Assembly: GCA_963965975.1 (NCBI GenBank)
Contig: OZ014415.1
Coordinates: 4,965,001 to 5,029,000, forward strand
From: Xestospongia bergquistia
Taxonomy: Eukaryota; Porifera; Demospongiae; Haplosclerida; Petrosiidae
DNA: 64,000 bases
Direction of reading: 5' to 3'
The position numbers and the translations under genes were made by a program. Below the pieces are notes generated by a model. That model saw nothing but the letters and a program-made list of their open reading frames with translations. It did no database searches and was not told the DNA's origin. Of the stretch, positions 1-10,140 are shown piece by piece; the first letter of the stretch is position 1; each line of letters opens with the position of its first letter.

Positions 1-225
1 ATAGACTGTATAGGCTGCTAGTGGTTATGTATACATTGCCTGCAGAAGTCTCTTGTAAGTAGACTGTAGTGGTTGCTAGTAGAAAATTTGTTGAGGCTTT
101 TAGTAGAAAGACTGTAGAAGTTGCTAGTAGGTAGGTTTATAAAGGCAAGTAGTAGATAGACTTTAGAAACTGCTATAGTAGATGGACTGTAGAGGTTGCC
201 AGTAGATAGATTGTAAATGTAGAGG
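1..225. repeat. Degenerate minisatellite, ~40-bp spacing
   Basis: A motif close to GACTGTAGAGGTTGCTAGTAG recurs about six times (near 3, 62, 108, 158, 184 and 210) with variable spacers. Copies differ by several bases each, so this is an old array. It runs to the left window edge and may continue beyond. The minus-strand open frame over it is made of the same repeated peptide words and I do not regard it as a gene. Confidence 0.6.
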
Positions 226-240
226 AACCATAAGCTTAGA

Positions 241-1428
241 CGTTGATTCAGGAAAGTTAGAAAGAAATGTGGTTGTAAAATCCACAGTGGCCATAATATT
301 TGTGCCAATAGCGGCAATACTGTGTTCATGATATTTGATATACACATACAATACAGGTAGAAGTTACACATATCTTATTGTCTTGTAATTTTTATGTTTT
401 ACTGAAGAATGAAATGTTCTGATATAATTACATTTTCTTAACTACAGTAATTGATCAATAAATGTATAGGGTTGATTTTGCTAAAGATGTCTTCATGATT
501 TTGGTATAAAATTAAATCAGGAGATAACATAAATTGTCGGAGTCCTGGTTGCAGTAAAACTAGAGTATAGAGACAAAAAATGTTACTCCAGAAAAAAAAT
601 TTGAGAGAGAATCAATTCTTTGAAGGAATTAAGAATGTTGAGTGTTGGGGAATTATCAAATAGATATTTTTTGAAAGTGTAGTCTAGTAAGAATAATACT
701 ATAATATATATCATTCCACCTGGCATGTTTGCATCTTATAACTAGGTAGTACTAAATTTGCTTTGAATTATTTTTATGTACATACACATGTATTGCATAT
801 GTTAGCTTTGCATCATATTCTGCAACAATTTGTAATCTTGTGAAGACTTTGACAAGTACTATCTAGAAAGGCCATCTTCAATTGTAAAGATTATTTGGGA
901 TGGTGCTATTGGAATTGGGTAATTGACTTTGAACACACAAAGACCATAGCTGATCAAATATACATGAAAAGCACATACTTCTGCTATGAAAAACTTTCAA
1001 AATTAACTTAAATTAGGTGGCACAAATTCATTCATTTTAAAGGACTTTAAGATAAATTTTAAAATAATATATTTATGTACATAAAGATTCCAGGAGCTAC
1101 ACGAGTGACATCTCAACTTCAATTATATGTATAGCTTTCTTAGAAATAGGCACAGTAAAGAGATGTTTACATGGAGATAAAATAAATTTGTCTATACCAG
1201 CTGTAAGACAAATGCTCTATATTAAGGGTACTACCCTCTCCTCTTGCTAGATTTGTTAAGATGAAGATAAAATATAAAGAACGGGTCAAATCATGAAAAA
1301 GAAATAAATAAAATTCAAATTTAACTTTTCTAAATTCCTTTTAAATTTTAACAAAATCCCAAACAACGTTGTTGCCTTAAACACAGATTTGACAAGAAAA
1401 CGATATTTATTAATTGCTATCCTTGGGC
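241..1428. other. AT-rich stretch without recognisable feature
   Basis: I see no open frame of useful length, no RNA gene and no clear repeat here. The composition is strongly A+T with short poly-A and poly-T runs. Confidence 0.5.
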
Positions 1429-1436
1429 CTTGGCTG
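1429..1436. repeat. Target-site duplication, left copy
   Basis: CTTGGCTG directly abuts the left inverted end of the hAT-like element and is repeated exactly at 2247-2254. Confidence 0.75.
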
Positions 1437-2246
1437 CATAGGCGTATTTAGACCCGGGCCAGCACGGGCTTTGCCCGGGTAAACTTGGCCAGACCAAAAT
1501 TAATTACATTTTTTCAAAGATAAATTTATTGCTTTTATTTACACAAAAAGATTAACCACTAACACATGCCATGTATGACTTCACAGTTAGCAATTAGCAC
1601 CTCTTTTATGAACTGTGATCTGAGTCAGACTGAGTGCCAATATGAAAAGACTCTTGTAGACTTGGGCCTCTAGTAATAGTAGCAGTAGTGGTGTAGGCTG
1701 GTCCATCAAAAAAATCATACAATGTTCCAGAGAGTGAGGAATATGACACTGGAAATGACAGCAATGAAGAAATTGACAGAGAAATTAGAGGATTATTCTT
1801 TCTACTTTTCTTGTACTCTGCAGACACAGATGGTGATGGTATTGATCTACAGATTCATAGGGTATAGGTAATGATTTATCCACAATACCAGGAGTTAACG
1901 TAAATGTACATGTTGGTGATGTAGCATCAACCTCAAGCCGAGAGTAGATGGTCCTGCAGACATAGCTAAAGATAAATCCGAAAAGCCTATTCAACCAGTC
2001 GGCATTGATTTTCCACTTTCTGTTTTAGTCGATTGTTTAAACCTAGATGGTACCAAGCAACAGTAGGTTTTCTAGTATAGCAATCCAAATGATGCATTCA
2101 TTCAGAACGGGTTCAGGGACAGGAAACATACCTTGTTTTTGGTTGAGTAAAAGTTTAAAATTGTTAATAACTATTAATAACTACTAATTCATAATGATGA
2201 ATAATTAATAAGCCCTAGTACTTTTAGAGACCTAGATACGCCTATG
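1437..2246. mobile_element. hAT-like non-autonomous DNA transposon, 810 bp
   Basis: The left end reads CATAGGCGTATTTAG (1437-1451) and the right end is its near-exact reverse complement, CTAGATACGCCTATG (2232-2246), with one mismatch. Both ends are flanked by the identical octamer CTTGGCTG (1429-1436 and 2247-2254). Eight-base target duplications with short inverted ends are the hallmark of the hAT superfamily. Two short minus-strand open frames lie inside (1606-1827, 73 codons; 1785-1994, 69 codons) but neither shows a transposase motif I recognise. This is therefore probably an internally deleted or MITE-like copy. The clean duplication suggests a fairly recent insertion. Confidence 0.75.
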
Positions 2247-2254
2247 CTTGGCTG
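2247..2254. repeat. Target-site duplication, right copy
   Basis: CTTGGCTG directly follows the right inverted end, identical to 1429-1436. Confidence 0.75.
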
Positions 2255-2361
2255 ATTTTGTACTGTCCAGGAGTTTGTCCCTGCTCACCCACTCTATTGA
2301 CATTCCTCAGGTACTAGAAAACCACGCCTTATTAAATATTTGTGGTTTCAAGTGTTTTGAT

Positions 2362-2455
2362 AGGGTGGAGCTGCAGTTGCTGTATACGGAAAACTTACAA
2401 CAACATTGTATATAGGGTGGAGTTGCAGATACGGAAAACTTACAACATTGTGTGT
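2362..2455. repeat. Two-copy 52-bp tandem repeat
   Basis: AGGGTGGAGCTGCAG at 2362 recurs as AGGGTGGAGTTGCAG at 2414. Both copies continue through ATACGGAAAACTTACAAC; the second copy is about 10 bp shorter. No coding potential is evident. Confidence 0.6.
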
Positions 2456-2879
2456 AGACAGAACATTCTTTCGATTTAGCTAATATATTATAAATGATAG
2501 CTAATTAAATCCTTTCTAAACAGTTTGTTTACTAATTTTTTTAAAAATCACTTTTCATATTTTCTTTAAAAAAATTTTTTTAGCATAACCTTGTTAGTAT
2601 AAACAATAATCAAGAAACTAGCACTGCAGTTACTGGTCTCCAGGAACGTTTGTCCTTAATTTCTTACACTAGATTGTTTTGCATACAAATTTAAAAAACA
2701 TTAGGCTATTATAAACATTTACATGAATTTTATTACCGAGTTTAAAATAGTGACAAGCTTCACATTCTTATTTGCAAATATAAAATCATAATGACTTGCA
2801 ATATACAAGGTGACAACATCATTCAATGTGACTTCTTAATATACATCATTACAATGGTTCACAAAAAATGGACTCAATA
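2456..2879. other. AT-rich spacer, nothing recognised
   Basis: Apart from poly-T and poly-A runs near 2530-2580 I see no gene, RNA or repeat structure. Confidence 0.45.
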
Positions 2880-3172
2880 GCCAGCAATAAGGGGAAATGT
2901 ACTAAAATGAACAAATGGCCTTGTTGCTGGGTGGGAAAGACACACCCATATCAAAACAACTGACAATAGTATTTGTACTAACCTGACACACTTGAATATC
3001 ATATCGTCGTTCACATTCAAAGTCTCAAAAGCCAGCAATAAGAGGAAATGTACTAAAAAATGAACAAATGGCCTTATTGCTGGGTGGGAAAGACACACCC
3101 ATATCAAAACAACTGACAATAGTATTTGTACTAACCTGACACACTTGAATATCATATCGTCGTTCACATTCA
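2880..3172. repeat. Tandem duplication, two ~141-bp copies
   Basis: Copy 1 (2880-3019) and copy 2 (3031-3172) share nearly all bases, from GCCAGCAATAA through GTTCACATTCA, and are separated by 11 bases. Differences are few: one G/A, one G/A and a 2-bp A-run difference. On the minus strand both copies keep an open frame (2874-3203, 109 codons), so one peptide block is repeated. Another minus-strand frame carries a CYEC motif next to GTTAGT, resembling an exon end. It lies immediately upstream of the + strand protease gene. No protein family was recognised. Confidence 0.75.
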
Positions 3173-3190
3173 TAGCACTGGAGTTGTGCT

Positions 3191-4484
3191 TTAGACCTAA
3201 CAAGGCTTTTGAAAATCAAACCAGCAACCTATGTAGGATAAACTGTGTCCTCCAGTTATTGCATGTAACACCCCTGGCAAAACATCTGTGTGGAAATTAG
3301 AAACCCCAAACTTTGTTGAAGCATTGATGAATTATTTTAATAGGTATACCACAAGCAGAATTAACACCAGTACAGAAAGAATACTTAAACATTGAGTGTG
3401 CAGTAGAAGATAACGTTGTTAATTCACAGATGATAACAGTACTCATTTATTTCTAGGCAATATGATATAATATATGTAATTTAATAGACATTGATGACAT
3501 CAACACACATAGATTTTGGTGGCCAGAATGATGTAATAGAAGGAATAGAATTACTTGATGATCCCTTACTGTTCAATCAATGGAGGTAATAGAGATTTAA
3601 GAAATATACAACTGTAATCAAGTAAGATGTTTGTCTAATTAACAGAAACTGTTTAATATGTATACAATCACTGAGAAACAATGTCCTATATGCAAGGAGG
3701 TCTGTTATAGTGTGTGTCGTTTATATTAACAATTAGATAGATGTTGGAGAAGAGTACACAAAAATACTACTAATTTCAGTAGTGGACATAAAGAAGACCG
3801 CATATCAGAATTGTGGTGGAAGAAAATATCTTGTTAATCAGATGAATCATCCCATCATTTGTAAGCTGTTTATTGTGGACAATAATGTCATAATAAAGCC
3901 TACAATGCATACCTTGCAATGAACGTCTAATGACTGTTAGCACAAAAGTTGCTTCATTACCTGATGTACAGATAATAGGCATTTCTCGAAACACACATTC
4001 AAGTAAAAAATCAAACAAGCCATTGTTGCTACAAGAGTAAGATGCAGGCAATGTAATCCATCTGATATTATATCTGATAGGTCAATTACAATTGAAAGTA
4101 CTACCAGACATGATTACACCTCAAGAACGTACAGATTACTTGGAATAGCTGTTAGTACTGATGACAATGAAAGTATCCTTTTAATCTTGCTTCCATTTAG
4201 GTTCATCATGGACATCCATCCAACATCTGTAGATACAGGTCACTGTAAGTTATTATACAGCTATAAGATACCTACATTAAAACAAACACAATAGACACTG
4301 CATTAGTGAAAACACCAGGTGGAGAATGGATTGAATATGATGACAATAATGTAAATACTAACTACGATTACAACAGAAATATAGATTACATTTCAGTGAG
4401 TAAAGATAATGAAAACAATGCATCATTATGATTACCTCTTAGAGAAATGTATGTCTAGCTATATACAAGTCTGATGAGTCTGAG
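3191..4484 (+). pseudogene. Ubiquitin-specific protease (C19) domain, exons of a multi-exon gene
   Basis: These exons read as a USP/UCH catalytic domain, the family of cysteine peptidases that removes ubiquitin. The Cys box is SNLCRINCVLQLL (3223-3261), with the Cys codon at 3232-3234 where USPs have GNTCYMNSVLQ. Then come QNDVIEGIELL, matching the 'QQDA.E' segment, a CPIC zinc-type pair (3682-3693) and LPDVQIIGISR. The His box is VDTGHYTALV, split by an intron at 4245-4294, followed by EWIEYDDNNV and a terminal NVCLAIYKS strand. Inferred exons are 3191-3289, 3344-3438, 3488-3585, 3646-3699, 3737 to about 3838, about 3900-4036, 4081-4150, 4201-4244, 4295-4395 and 4443-4484, with introns mostly 44-60 nt. 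The frame breaks at the 3585/3646 junction and between VHHG and GHY in exon 4201-4244. Decay is likely, unless these are assembly errors or I misplaced junctions. The upstream start is not identified. Confidence 0.6.
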
Positions 4485-4545
4485 GTTAGCATGCAATTAT
4501 TGTATATCACATAATACATATTGTAATTCATTTTGCTAACGATAG

Positions 4546-4820
4546 ACTGTATTAAAAGTGATTGATTGTCCACCAATTTTAACATGGAGCGAAGTCAGTC
4601 TGTTGTTAAAATGTGCATACTTTACTGTTCTAATATTTCTATCAGAGTCCACTTGTTGTTGTTAATGAAGACAAGGAAATAGTAAGTGCATTGCTAGCAA
4701 AGAATTTATTCTATATATTTGAATAAAGGACTGGAAAGAGATTAAGGCACCATACAATACTTTACAGCCAGGAGTGTGGCTAACTGCAAAAGCAAACAGT
4801 GTATATATTATGTATAAATA

Positions 4821-4894
<74 letters not shown>

Positions 4895-5646
4895 CAGTAT
4901 ATATAATAGTATATACTTGTGTAGGTGATAATGAATTACTTAATATTGTTAGCAAAAGATGTAAGTCAAATCATTTTACATGCACGTCACAGAAATTGTT
5001 AAAACAAGAGAAACATAGCCATTGTCAACTCCACATTCCTTCCATTATTAAGAGCAAGAGGCTTTAGTGGTGTTATAAAATATGTAAGGCTTTTACAATT
5101 TTAACAAAGTATGAAAAGTAATAAATTATAGGGCAAAAATCTGTTAGAGAAAGACATGATCATATTTCCTATTCATTGTCCACAACATTGGATTCTCATC
5201 GTCAGTGCCTTAATCAACACAATATATGTTTGGGATACATTACATAGGTTGTTGATGTAAATGATAAGGTCATATATGAAGTTGATTCATATCATAATAG
5301 TTGGCCTCATTTAATAAATAGCATATGGTAAGAAATTATTACATAAGATAACATTTAAAAAAAACATAGGCTATATTTGTGTACATTGTCAAAGTTTAAA
5401 CTATCCGTTAGTAAGTGGAGATACTATCATTCCAAAGTACATTACACATCCGCAAATGTACTTTTATGGTACTTATATACACACAGATGTGCAACAGTGG
5501 ACACATGCCATGACATCTACAGAAATGTATATATATGTAAGGTATGTGAAAAGCATAGCTAAGATTTAACATTTACATTAGTCAATTAAACTTAACAGTA
5601 TGTGGCAAGTTATCTCAGATTATCATATGATGAGGATGATTTTGAG
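4546..5646 (+). pseudogene. Ulp1/SENP-like (C48) peptidase domain, same gene
   Basis: The frame continues from the USP exons without a stop. Inferred exons are 4546-4593, 4646-4681, 4729-4800, 4925-4960, 5009-5083, 5132-5200, 5248-5327, 5370-5410, 5487-5536 and 5599-5646. The order of segments matches Ulp1 proteases, which cut SUMO or other ubiquitin-like modifiers. LQPGVWLT and VIMNYLILLAKD match the 'WLND..I..YL' start. NSTFLPLL corresponds to the 'tFf..L' helix. CPQHWILIVVDV carries the catalytic His (5186-5188), and IYEVDSYHNSW carries the catalytic Asp (5284-5286). The third residue should be a Cys in 'Q....DCG'. Here only a QQW (about 5492-5500) followed by YVASYL is found, with no Cys in frame, so the domain may be inactive or the last junctions wrong. 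The fusion to a USP domain is unusual. Confidence 0.6.
4818..4892. repeat. (TA)n microsatellite inside an intron
   Basis: About 75 bases of nearly pure TA repeat, with one C interruption, lie in the inferred 124-nt intron 4801-4924. This intron is about twice the length of its neighbours, so the expansion explains its size. The minus-strand open frame across it is a low-complexity YI repeat and not a gene. Confidence 0.9.
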
Positions 5647-6331
5647 GTAGAGACTGTTTATTACATGTTGACATTATTTTTAAAAAATAGCTGACAACTT
5701 ACAAGAAATGGATCCTTAAAATTAGGTATGCTGTTCATGAAATGAGTACACTCATTATACATTAATACATTGCCTGTTAATATCTAGCTGTTCAGTAGCA
5801 GAAGTGCATATGGAAAATGTTCCACCAGATTATATAGAAACCATCAAAACTTATGTCAACTCAGGTACATAATAAATTACATAAATACTGAGTGATTATA
5901 ATTTCAATCTTTGGTAACTTTAGGCTGGGATGGAGACAATGAAGTTAATTATATAATGGATCGTAAGCATACTGTTCTATAAATTCTATGTTGTGATTGA
6001 TATTTAGTAGAAGATTTAGAGGACAATGACATACTACTTCCATCATTTACATCTGAACCAGTAATAGATAAGGATGATATATTTTGTACTGAACAAAAAT
6101 GGGGCAAGGAATTTTACCTTAAAAGTTATCCAAACTTCAGACGTGACAAATCAGATCAGTATGTTTTTCATATATGTGAATACTATAGATAATATTCTAT
6201 CATTGTATCAGTGACTGCATATTTACAAGAGGGTTCATTAGAACAACAATCAAAGCAAATGAAGTGTGTTTACAAATATCATATAAAATTCATGTTTTTA
6301 TGATACAAAATAGCACACAATCAGACAACTA

Positions 6332-6345
6332 TTAACCCTTTGACG
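6332..6345. repeat. piggyBac 5' terminal inverted repeat with TTAA
   Basis: TTAACCCTTTGACG is the exact reverse complement of 9168-9181. The first four bases are the target duplication. Confidence 0.85.
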
Positions 6346-6348
6346 CAC

Positions 6349-6414
6349 GCGGATGCAAAATTGCATCCACCCGGGCGGTTCGAACTCGGGCGCGGATGCA
6401 AATTTGCATCCACC
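6349..6414. repeat. Subterminal palindromic repeats of the piggyBac element
   Basis: Two direct copies of a GCGGATGCAAA.TTGCATCCACC block start at 6349 and 6392. The second contains the perfect 18-base palindrome GGATGCAAATTTGCATCC (6394-6411). The first has 8-bp arms around AA. Paired subterminal motifs are typical transposase-binding sites; that role is inferred here. Confidence 0.55.
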
Positions 6415-7080
6415 ACTATGAACACGTCTCAAGCAACTTATTCTTTTGTAAAACGCGAACTAAACTTGTCAAAGCATCATTACTGTATTCTATCTAACTG
6501 GCCATTGCTCAATCTAACAGAAGAAACGAGCGCTTACCCCCTCATCCTGAGTTTTTTAACGAGTACATGGATGGTATTCCTAGCGAGGATTAGGATGATG
6601 ATTTGATGGCTACGTGGACAATCCTTTAATCCTCAATGATGGAGAGGCAGCAGAACTATTCCATTAGACATAATCCTGTACCAGATGATACTATTTTGTA
6701 AGCATTAGCCCCACCTAATTAAGATAATGAGCATTCCATCAGCCACAATATTGCTGATACTGATGCAGGCAACACCAGCTCCCTCCATTCCATTCCATTC
6801 GTCTATCCCATGCACTCACTTCCTACTAAGCCTACACCTACTTTAGTTCAAAAGTTATCAGAAACTACACCTATCAGTGCTGTTACTCCTGAGCAACTAC
6901 TTATAGGTCCTATCAATCCTTGTCATCAACAACGAGACCAAACACCTCCTACTTGTAAACCTGATAGGTACTTATATAATACATGGTTTTTACACAGAAA
7001 TGGTAAATAATAATAATCTTTTATAGTACAAGCATTTACTGCTGTACCAGGCATCACTGATAACATCATGTGCACACTAT

Positions 7081-7890
7081 TGGCGTTTTTTCAATCAGTT
7101 CTTTACTTCTGAAGTGAAAGATCGCATTTATACTGCGACAGTCTGATTTGATGAACAAGAGCTTGCATCATCTGAGGAATACCTGGATATGCATCGTCAT
7201 GCATGTGGTAATGAGTGGAGAAGAAACCCTATGGACAGAAGTGAAGTCAATCCTTTCTTGGCAATCATTATAACAATGGGTGTTATTGGTTATCCAACTT
7301 TGAGGTAATTATATAAAAAGGCTAATTTAATTGTATTCATCTCTGGTAATTAATTCATTGTCTGGTAATAATGTTCATTGTATTTTAATAATATTATAAA
7401 TCATCACCAATGAATACTGTTATCAAAGAATATAAATATGAAAGCTTTATTATAAAGTACAGCTTTATTAGCTAATTAAGCGACTATGAATTTTATTAGC
7501 TCTTTTCTAAAAAAAACTTTAGGCATTTGTAATTAGAAATACATATAGTACAAATAATTAGATCTTACTGGAGTACGAAGTGGCCATTTTACAATGAGTC
7601 ACTCACAGCAATTATGTCTGTTAGAAGATTCGAGTTATTAATGAAGTACTTTCATTTAAATGATTCAACCAAAATGCGAGAACGAGGTAGCACCAACTAC
7701 GATAAGTTGTACAAGATTCATCCTCTACCTGACCTTATCATTACAGCGTTTAAATGAGCCTACACACCAGAAAAAATATATCAGTGGACGAGAGTATTAT
7801 AGGATTCATAGGGACGCTTAGTTGGATTCAATATATGGCAAAAAGGCCTACTAAGGGGGGGATCAAAGTCTGGGTAGCTGCACGATGTAA
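7081..7890 (+). pseudogene. piggyBac transposase relic (DDE_Tnp_1_7 type)
   Basis: Reading on the + strand gives HRHACGNEWRRNPMDRSEV, then FLAIIITMGVIGYPTLR, an intron with GT-AG ends (7305-7561), then SYWSTKWPFYNESLTAIMS, RRFELLMKYFHLNDS, YDKLYKIHPLPDLIITAF and SWIQYMAKRPTKGGIKVWVA. These match the piggyBac core in order ('YWS', 'RF..L...LHFND', 'DKLYKI.PL', 'RLS..QYMP.KP...GIK.WV'). An in-frame TGA occurs near 7147 and another just after IITAF (about 7755). The segment normally containing the first catalytic Asp ('SIDESM') reads ISGRESII, so that residue is lost. The rest of the catalytic domain is absent. An acidic N-terminal part may lie around 6540-7010. The copy cannot encode an active enzyme. 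Confidence 0.75.
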
Positions 7891-8020
7891 GATATGCAAA
7901 ACATCTTTACATGTACATTAATGTTTTAAGATTTAAATACTTAAATTATCTACAATCAACCCTTACTCAATATTCAGACTTCATTTATTTCTTCATGTAC
8001 TATATACTTATATATATTAC

Positions 8021-8585
8021 CTACTGATAATAAGAAACCACAAACACAGACACACACACAAAATTATCTACTGATAACAAGAAACCACAAACACACACCT
8101 TACATTATACATACACTAGCAAACAATTGCCACTCTTTGCCTGACTATATGTTGTATCTATATGTACATGCTTCTCTTCCTGGCTGTGTGTGCATGTTGT
8201 GTATGTACACACGCACACACACATACACTTACATTATACATACACTAGCAAACAGTTAGCCACACATTGCCTGACTGAATGTTGTGTGTATATGTAGATG
8301 CTTCTCTCTTGGCTGTGTGTATGTGCACACACACATACACTTACATTATACATATACTAGCAAACAGTTATAATATATTGCCACTCATTGCTTGACGGTA
8401 TGTTATGTCTATATGTAGATGCTTCTCTTTTAGCTGTGTGTATATGCACACACACATACACTTACATTATACATACACTAGCAAACAGTTATAATATATT
8501 GCCACACTTTGCCTGACTGTATGTTGTGTCTATACATACATGCTTCTCTTCCTGCCTGTGTCTTTGTGTGTGTACGTTAGTGGTG
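8021..8585. repeat. CA-rich minisatellite, four ~112-129-bp units
   Basis: CTTACATTATACATACACTAG starts units near 8099, 8228, 8340 and 8460. Each unit runs through CTAGCAAACA, TTGCC, CTGACT, ATGCTTCTC and a GT/CA-alternating end. A short duplication (8021-8059 versus 8068-8097, ACTGATAA.AAGAAACCACA) precedes it. The array occupies the place where the remainder of the transposase catalytic domain should be. Confidence 0.75.
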
Positions 8586-9167
8586 TGTCTTTATAGAAGA
8601 TACTATACTCACCTAGTTATAAATCATCCAAAAGGAAGATTAGAAGACTCATTTTAAGGTTATAATACTATAAGTGAAGAAACAGCAGGTAGAATACTAC
8701 AAGAAACAAATACTTACTTCAGTCAATTGCTTTCTTCCCCAATTGAAAGCTCCACCCAAATAAATTGACAGGATGTGATTGTGTCATTATGAGATGTGTC
8801 CAAGAAAACCTTCGTTGTGCACTTAGTTTACATCGTTTGGCTAAGAACAAAGTGTCAACAGACTCACCACACAACAAATAAATCAACTGTATGTTCATAA
8901 AAATGATCACTCGAGCTCTACTGCTTCAGAACTGGCTTCGAAATGTAAGCGTTTTTTGTCGTAGTATACTACAGAGTTTAGCTTTCATTTTATGGTTTTT
9001 CTTGTTGTTAAGGTAACAACAACAGCCTACCTACACCCTCACACTAGCTACTAACCTGAAAGCGTCGTCTTGTTGCTACAGTAAGCTTTTAAAGCGTTGC
9101 TATTGTTGAAAAACATTATTCAAAAAGTAGCCGCCCATGGGCGTGATTACAATTAATTTGCCCCGCC
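8586..9167. other. 3' remainder of the piggyBac element, no clear coding frame
   Basis: The + strand contains fragments of possible former coding sequence (for example ISEETAGRILQETN near 8670-8710), but stops and shifts prevent a reading. I cannot match it to the piggyBac C-terminus. The minus-strand open frame at 8719-8910 shows no family signature. Confidence 0.4.
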
Positions 9168-9181
9168 CGTCAAAGGGTTAA
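9168..9181. repeat. piggyBac 3' terminal inverted repeat with TTAA
   Basis: CGTCAAAGGGTTAA mirrors 6332-6345 without mismatch. Confidence 0.85.
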
Positions 9182-9580
9182 ATGGAGAATGTTATAGTGA
9201 CTTTGTTAAAGTAAAGTATGTGGATGATGATTGGCCAATTGACCTTGATGATATGGTGAGAATATCAGTCTAACAAACAATTACTTCATACAGTTTCATG
9301 TAGGTAATGGAAATTAATTACTATTTACTTGCTTTGGCGAGTGATTGTCTAAAAAACCTGTTTTCTATTTAAATGATTTTATGAAATCAATTGTCTGGCC
9401 ACAGGTAATTCCAGATAATAAGTCGTAACCTATAACCTCATTGAATTATACTTACAGATTCTCACTTTGTCAATAACGGAGAAATTTCACTTTTCACATG
9501 AAAAGGCAGTTAAGTGCCTCGTACAAAGACAGCTTCCCTTATCCAAACACAAAGTTCTTGATTTTAAGTTATTAACTTGA

Positions 9581-10140
9581 ACTCTATTGTAGTGATAGAA
9601 ATGACATATTGCTGTATTTTAATATGAATCTGATAGTCATATTGATCAAATTTGTACTGAAATGCTTTGAAAGAAAGTCAGAAATTTGAATATTAATTGG
9701 AAACCCTGAAGTTATATTGGACTTACAAACCAATCTTAAGCCAATAAGAGTCTCATATCCTACAACAATTGCACTTGATGCACAATCAATAATGCTTTGA
9801 GCAGAGTATACTACACTAATGTTTGCTATTGCTGCCTAGGCATCAATACAAAAACACTGACCTTCAGAGATCTTTCAGTGCAGTCTCATATCCAAAATAA
9901 TACAAATTTCCTTGTAGCATTGTCATGTGGTGATGAGACATTAATTAGGCATTAATTAGGCTTCTGCAGCAGCACATACCGCGGTTTTAAGATCCACCTA
10001 CAGGAATGTGCTGCTAACTTCAACAGAGTTGCTCACCCTCTCCCAAGTATTATACGAGACTATCTTCAATTTCCTTTAATAAGAACAATACAGTCAAGAA
10101 TATTAAAACAACCACATGAGCTGAGTTCAACTATAATAAT
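9581..10140. other. Intergenic stretch, nothing firmly recognised
   Basis: No coherent open frame. A small duplicated word, CATTAATTAGG, occurs twice in a row near 9940-9962. Some of this sequence may be older retroelement remnant, since the reverse-transcriptase relic follows directly, but I could not align it. Confidence 0.4.

Larger units (their letters stand above)
6332..9181 (+). mobile_element. piggyBac-type DNA transposon, 2850 bp, decayed
   Basis: The ends are perfect: TTAACCCTTTGACG (6332-6345) and its exact reverse complement CGTCAAAGGGTTAA (9168-9181), with TTAA at each extremity. TTAA target duplication with short inverted ends defines piggyBac elements. Inside is a + strand transposase relic (about 7081-7890) with piggyBac motifs. 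The middle and 3' part is taken over by a CA-rich minisatellite (about 8010-8585). Subterminal direct repeats with palindromic cores lie at 6351-6368 and 6394-6411. The element sits inside the C-terminal part of the USP-Ulp1 gene. Confidence 0.85.
5691..9580 (+). pseudogene. C-terminal exons of the USP-Ulp1 gene, split by piggyBac
   Basis: Downstream exons keep the frame: 5691-5725, 5788-5864, 5924-5962, 6008-6158 and 6212 to about 6331. They encode acidic, unrecognised sequence such as MENVPPDYIETIKTYV and EQKWGKEFYLKSYPNF. At 6332 a 2.85-kb transposon intervenes. Coding-like sequence resumes as DFVKVKYVDDDWPIDLDDM (9198-9255, acceptor TTATAG). After an intron at 9256-9303 it continues as VMEINYYLLALASDC. 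That frame meets TAA at 9370-9372. A one-base shift in an A-run near 9350 reopens it through FYLNDFMKSIVWPQ, an intron (9405-9457) and ILTLSITEKFHFSHEKAVKC to TGA at 9578-9580. I recognise no domain. The frames on the two sides of the insertion differ by two bases, so the insertion site is either intronic or beside a lesion. Confidence 0.45.

Noticed and set aside
18-371. Minus-strand 117-codon open frame with repeated S-T-S-N words
   Set aside because: The repetition comes from the DNA minisatellite. There is no start context, no domain, and codon content follows the AT-rich background.
3776-4051. Minus-strand 91-codon open frame
   Set aside because: It overlaps + strand USP exons that match a known family in order; the minus frame matches nothing.
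4662-4955. Minus-strand open frame rich in Tyr-Ile
   Set aside because: It is a translation of the (TA)n microsatellite inside an intron of the + strand gene.
6377-6387. tRNA B-box-like GGTTCGAACTC
   Set aside because: No A box at the proper distance and no cloverleaf. It lies in the subterminal region of the piggyBac element and seems coincidental.
7029-7147. Possible recoding of TGA in the transposase and integrase relics
   Set aside because: Other frameshifts and lost catalytic residues occur in both. Ordinary pseudogene decay is the simpler explanation.
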